From assembly GCA_035524955.1 (NCBI GenBank), contig DATLFG010000097.1:10787-74786 (forward strand): a stretch of 64,000 nucleotides of DNA, in the 5' to 3' direction. This DNA is from CAMLFJ01 sp035524955 (lineage in GTDB: Bacteria; Methylomirabilota; Methylomirabilia; Rokubacteriales; CSP1-6). Both the position numbers and the translations under genes were made by a program. The notes beneath the pieces were generated by a model. It was not told the DNA's origin, searched no databases, and saw nothing but the letters and a program-made list of their open reading frames with translations. This document shows positions 62,590 to 64,000 of the stretch, one piece after another; position 1 is the stretch's first letter; each line of letters begins with the position of its first letter.

Positions 62590-64000
<1,411 letters not shown>

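Overview
This is a high-GC (roughly 70 %) bacterial chromosome segment with about 57 protein genes, RNase P RNA, two tRNAs and many short dispersed palindromic repeats. Gene content (several luciferase-like flavin oxidoreductases, an orphan CoxL-type molybdenum hydroxylase, LigAB/FAH genes, dipeptide-type ABC permeases, the rpoD-dnaG-mutS2 and pth-rplY-prs-ispE housekeeping blocks, and a CIRCE-controlled groESL) fits a soil/groundwater heterotroph such as Candidatus Rokubacteria (Methylomirabilota) or a relative. That placement is an inference from gene content only.

Layout. 1-3.5 kb: a DUF4258/DUF2283 pair, a sensor-kinase-like protein without an ATPase domain, a DMT transporter and an LLM oxidoreductase. 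3.6-11.1 kb holds the most unusual part: two genes interrupted by an in-frame UGA (TGA at 5365-5367 on the minus strand and 7585-7587 on the plus strand). Each is followed by a conserved Cys in a U-x-x-C motif and by a hairpin whose loop begins 18 nt after the UGA. They read as two UGSC-type selenoproteins sharing one two-domain architecture. A third paralogue without the UGSC domain follows the second. 11.2-24.1 kb: LLM oxidoreductases, a TatT-like TPR protein, a hybrid histidine kinase, rnpB, an SMP-30 protein, an Ldh-type dehydrogenase, a GHKL ATPase and an esterase. 24.1-31.2 kb: CoxL, cupin, LigB-LigA, FAH, a SPOR protein and an SDR, which look catabolic. 31.3-45.7 kb (all minus strand): rnhA, zinc-ribbon protein, tRNA-CAU, rpoD, dnaG, mutS2, pth, rplY, prs, tRNA-Gln, ispE, a LolB-like lipoprotein and a DciA-like/TPR composite ORF. 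46-56.5 kb: rlmD with a near-leaderless promoter, two ABC permeases, an amidohydrolase, an Nramp-like transporter, a VanZ protein and the DNA-repair pair mrfA-mrfB. 56.4-64 kb: a LysE exporter, a ferric-iron ABC transporter (fbpA-fbpB convergent with fbpC), a D-2-hydroxyacid dehydrogenase and groES-groEL (groEL runs off the window end).

At least five families of short repeats are scattered through the window. Many lie exactly between convergent genes, where they could act as two-way terminators. Others sit inside reading frames: twice in mutS2, at the N-terminus and C-terminus of mrfB, and at the 3' end of one LLM gene. A MITE-like element occurs twice, 26 kb apart. No selenocysteine machinery genes, CRISPR array, prophage or transposase gene were seen here.
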